DNA of 6,262 bases from NCBI GenBank assembly GCA_002389705.1, contig DGQJ01000408.1, positions 3,582 through 9,843 of the forward strand, written 5' to 3'. Position numbers and translations under genes: made by a program. The notes beneath the pieces are model-generated. The model was not told the origin of the DNA. It made no database searches and saw nothing but the letters and a program-made list of their open reading frames with translations. The DNA comes from Bacteroidales bacterium UBA4417. GTDB lineage: Bacteria > Bacteroidota > Bacteroidia > Bacteroidales > UBA4417. Within the stretch, counting starts at the first letter, position 1. Each line of letters opens with the position of its first letter. Positions 6,208-6,262 of this stretch are shown here, in pieces.

Positions 6208-6262
6208 TCTTCTATATTCTATCTTCAATCTTCTGACTCCGCTCTTCTGACTTCGATCTTTG
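6208..6262 (+). repeat. Degenerate pyrimidine-rich heptad repeat, running off the window
   Basis: The end of the window keeps a 7-nt rhythm: TCTTCTA, TATTCTA, TCTTCAA, TCTTCTG, ACTCCGC, TCTTCTG, ACTTCGA, TCTTTG. The clearest part is a 14-nt pair, TCTTCTGACTCCGC at 6229-6242 and TCTTCTGACTTCGA at 6243-6256, differing at two positions near the end of the unit. It is separated from the G-rich heptads by about 27 nt containing CGCTTCGCG (6191-6199). Together they look like a decayed intergenic repeat element; the right end is not in view. Confidence 0.6.

Noticed and set aside
5860..6228. Open frame of 122 codons on the minus strand over the end of the PLP gene and the heptad repeats
   Set aside because: It overlaps a well-supported gene and a terminator, and its translation is low-complexity (His/Arg/Leu-rich) because it reads the repeat.
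6208..6262. CRISPR array
   Set aside because: The repeat unit is 7 nt and degenerate with no unique spacers of 25-40 nt and no cas genes.

Overview
The window looks like an ordinary chromosomal stretch of a member of the Bacteroidota (a Bacteroidales- or Flavobacteriia-like organism). Three things point there: several upstream regions carry the phylum's -7 promoter motif TAnnTTTG, some with a TTG -33 element; the gaps in front of the genes are AT-rich and mostly lack Shine-Dalgarno sequences; and the proteins (an anchored lytic transglycosylase with a degenerate LysM-like tail, a glycine-rich lipoprotein, an unusual trans-sulfuration enzyme) read like proteins of that phylum. The assignment is inference from sequence style, not from a marker gene.

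Layout from left to right. Five complete genes lie on the minus strand and one on the plus strand. Transcribed leftward are: an Lrp/AsnC regulator (4557-4087), a lipoprotein with its own promoter and a strong intrinsic terminator (4014-3298, terminator at about 3269-3238), dihydrolipoyl dehydrogenase lpdA (3089-1698), dTDP-4-dehydrorhamnose 3,5-epimerase rfbC (1682-1143, 15 nt behind lpdA), a membrane-anchored lytic transglycosylase (1076-72), and probably the first codons of one more gene (from 32 off the left edge). Transcribed rightward is one PLP-dependent trans-sulfuration-family enzyme (4841-6034) with a good intrinsic terminator. The last 150 bases hold degenerate 7-nt repeats, G-rich then pyrimidine-rich, and no recognisable gene.

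How the genes relate. The clearest functional unit is the divergent pair regulator/PLP enzyme. Its 283-bp gap contains two back-to-back Bacteroidota-type promoters whose -33 elements are the two arms of one inverted repeat (CAATAT-N7-ATATTG). The arrangement resembles mdeR-mdeA of Pseudomonas putida, where an Lrp-type regulator sits divergent to methionine gamma-lyase. The enzyme nevertheless departs from the textbook family at several active-site positions, so its reaction is open. lpdA and rfbC are probably co-transcribed, with the transglycosylase possibly following, but they serve unrelated pathways (2-oxoacid dehydrogenase complexes, nucleotide-sugar synthesis, peptidoglycan turnover). 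No mobile element, CRISPR array, tRNA or rRNA is visible. I found no clearly new multi-gene system; the most interesting items are the shared-operator promoter pair, the atypical PLP enzyme with its long leader, and the heptad/G-quadruplex repeat at the right end.
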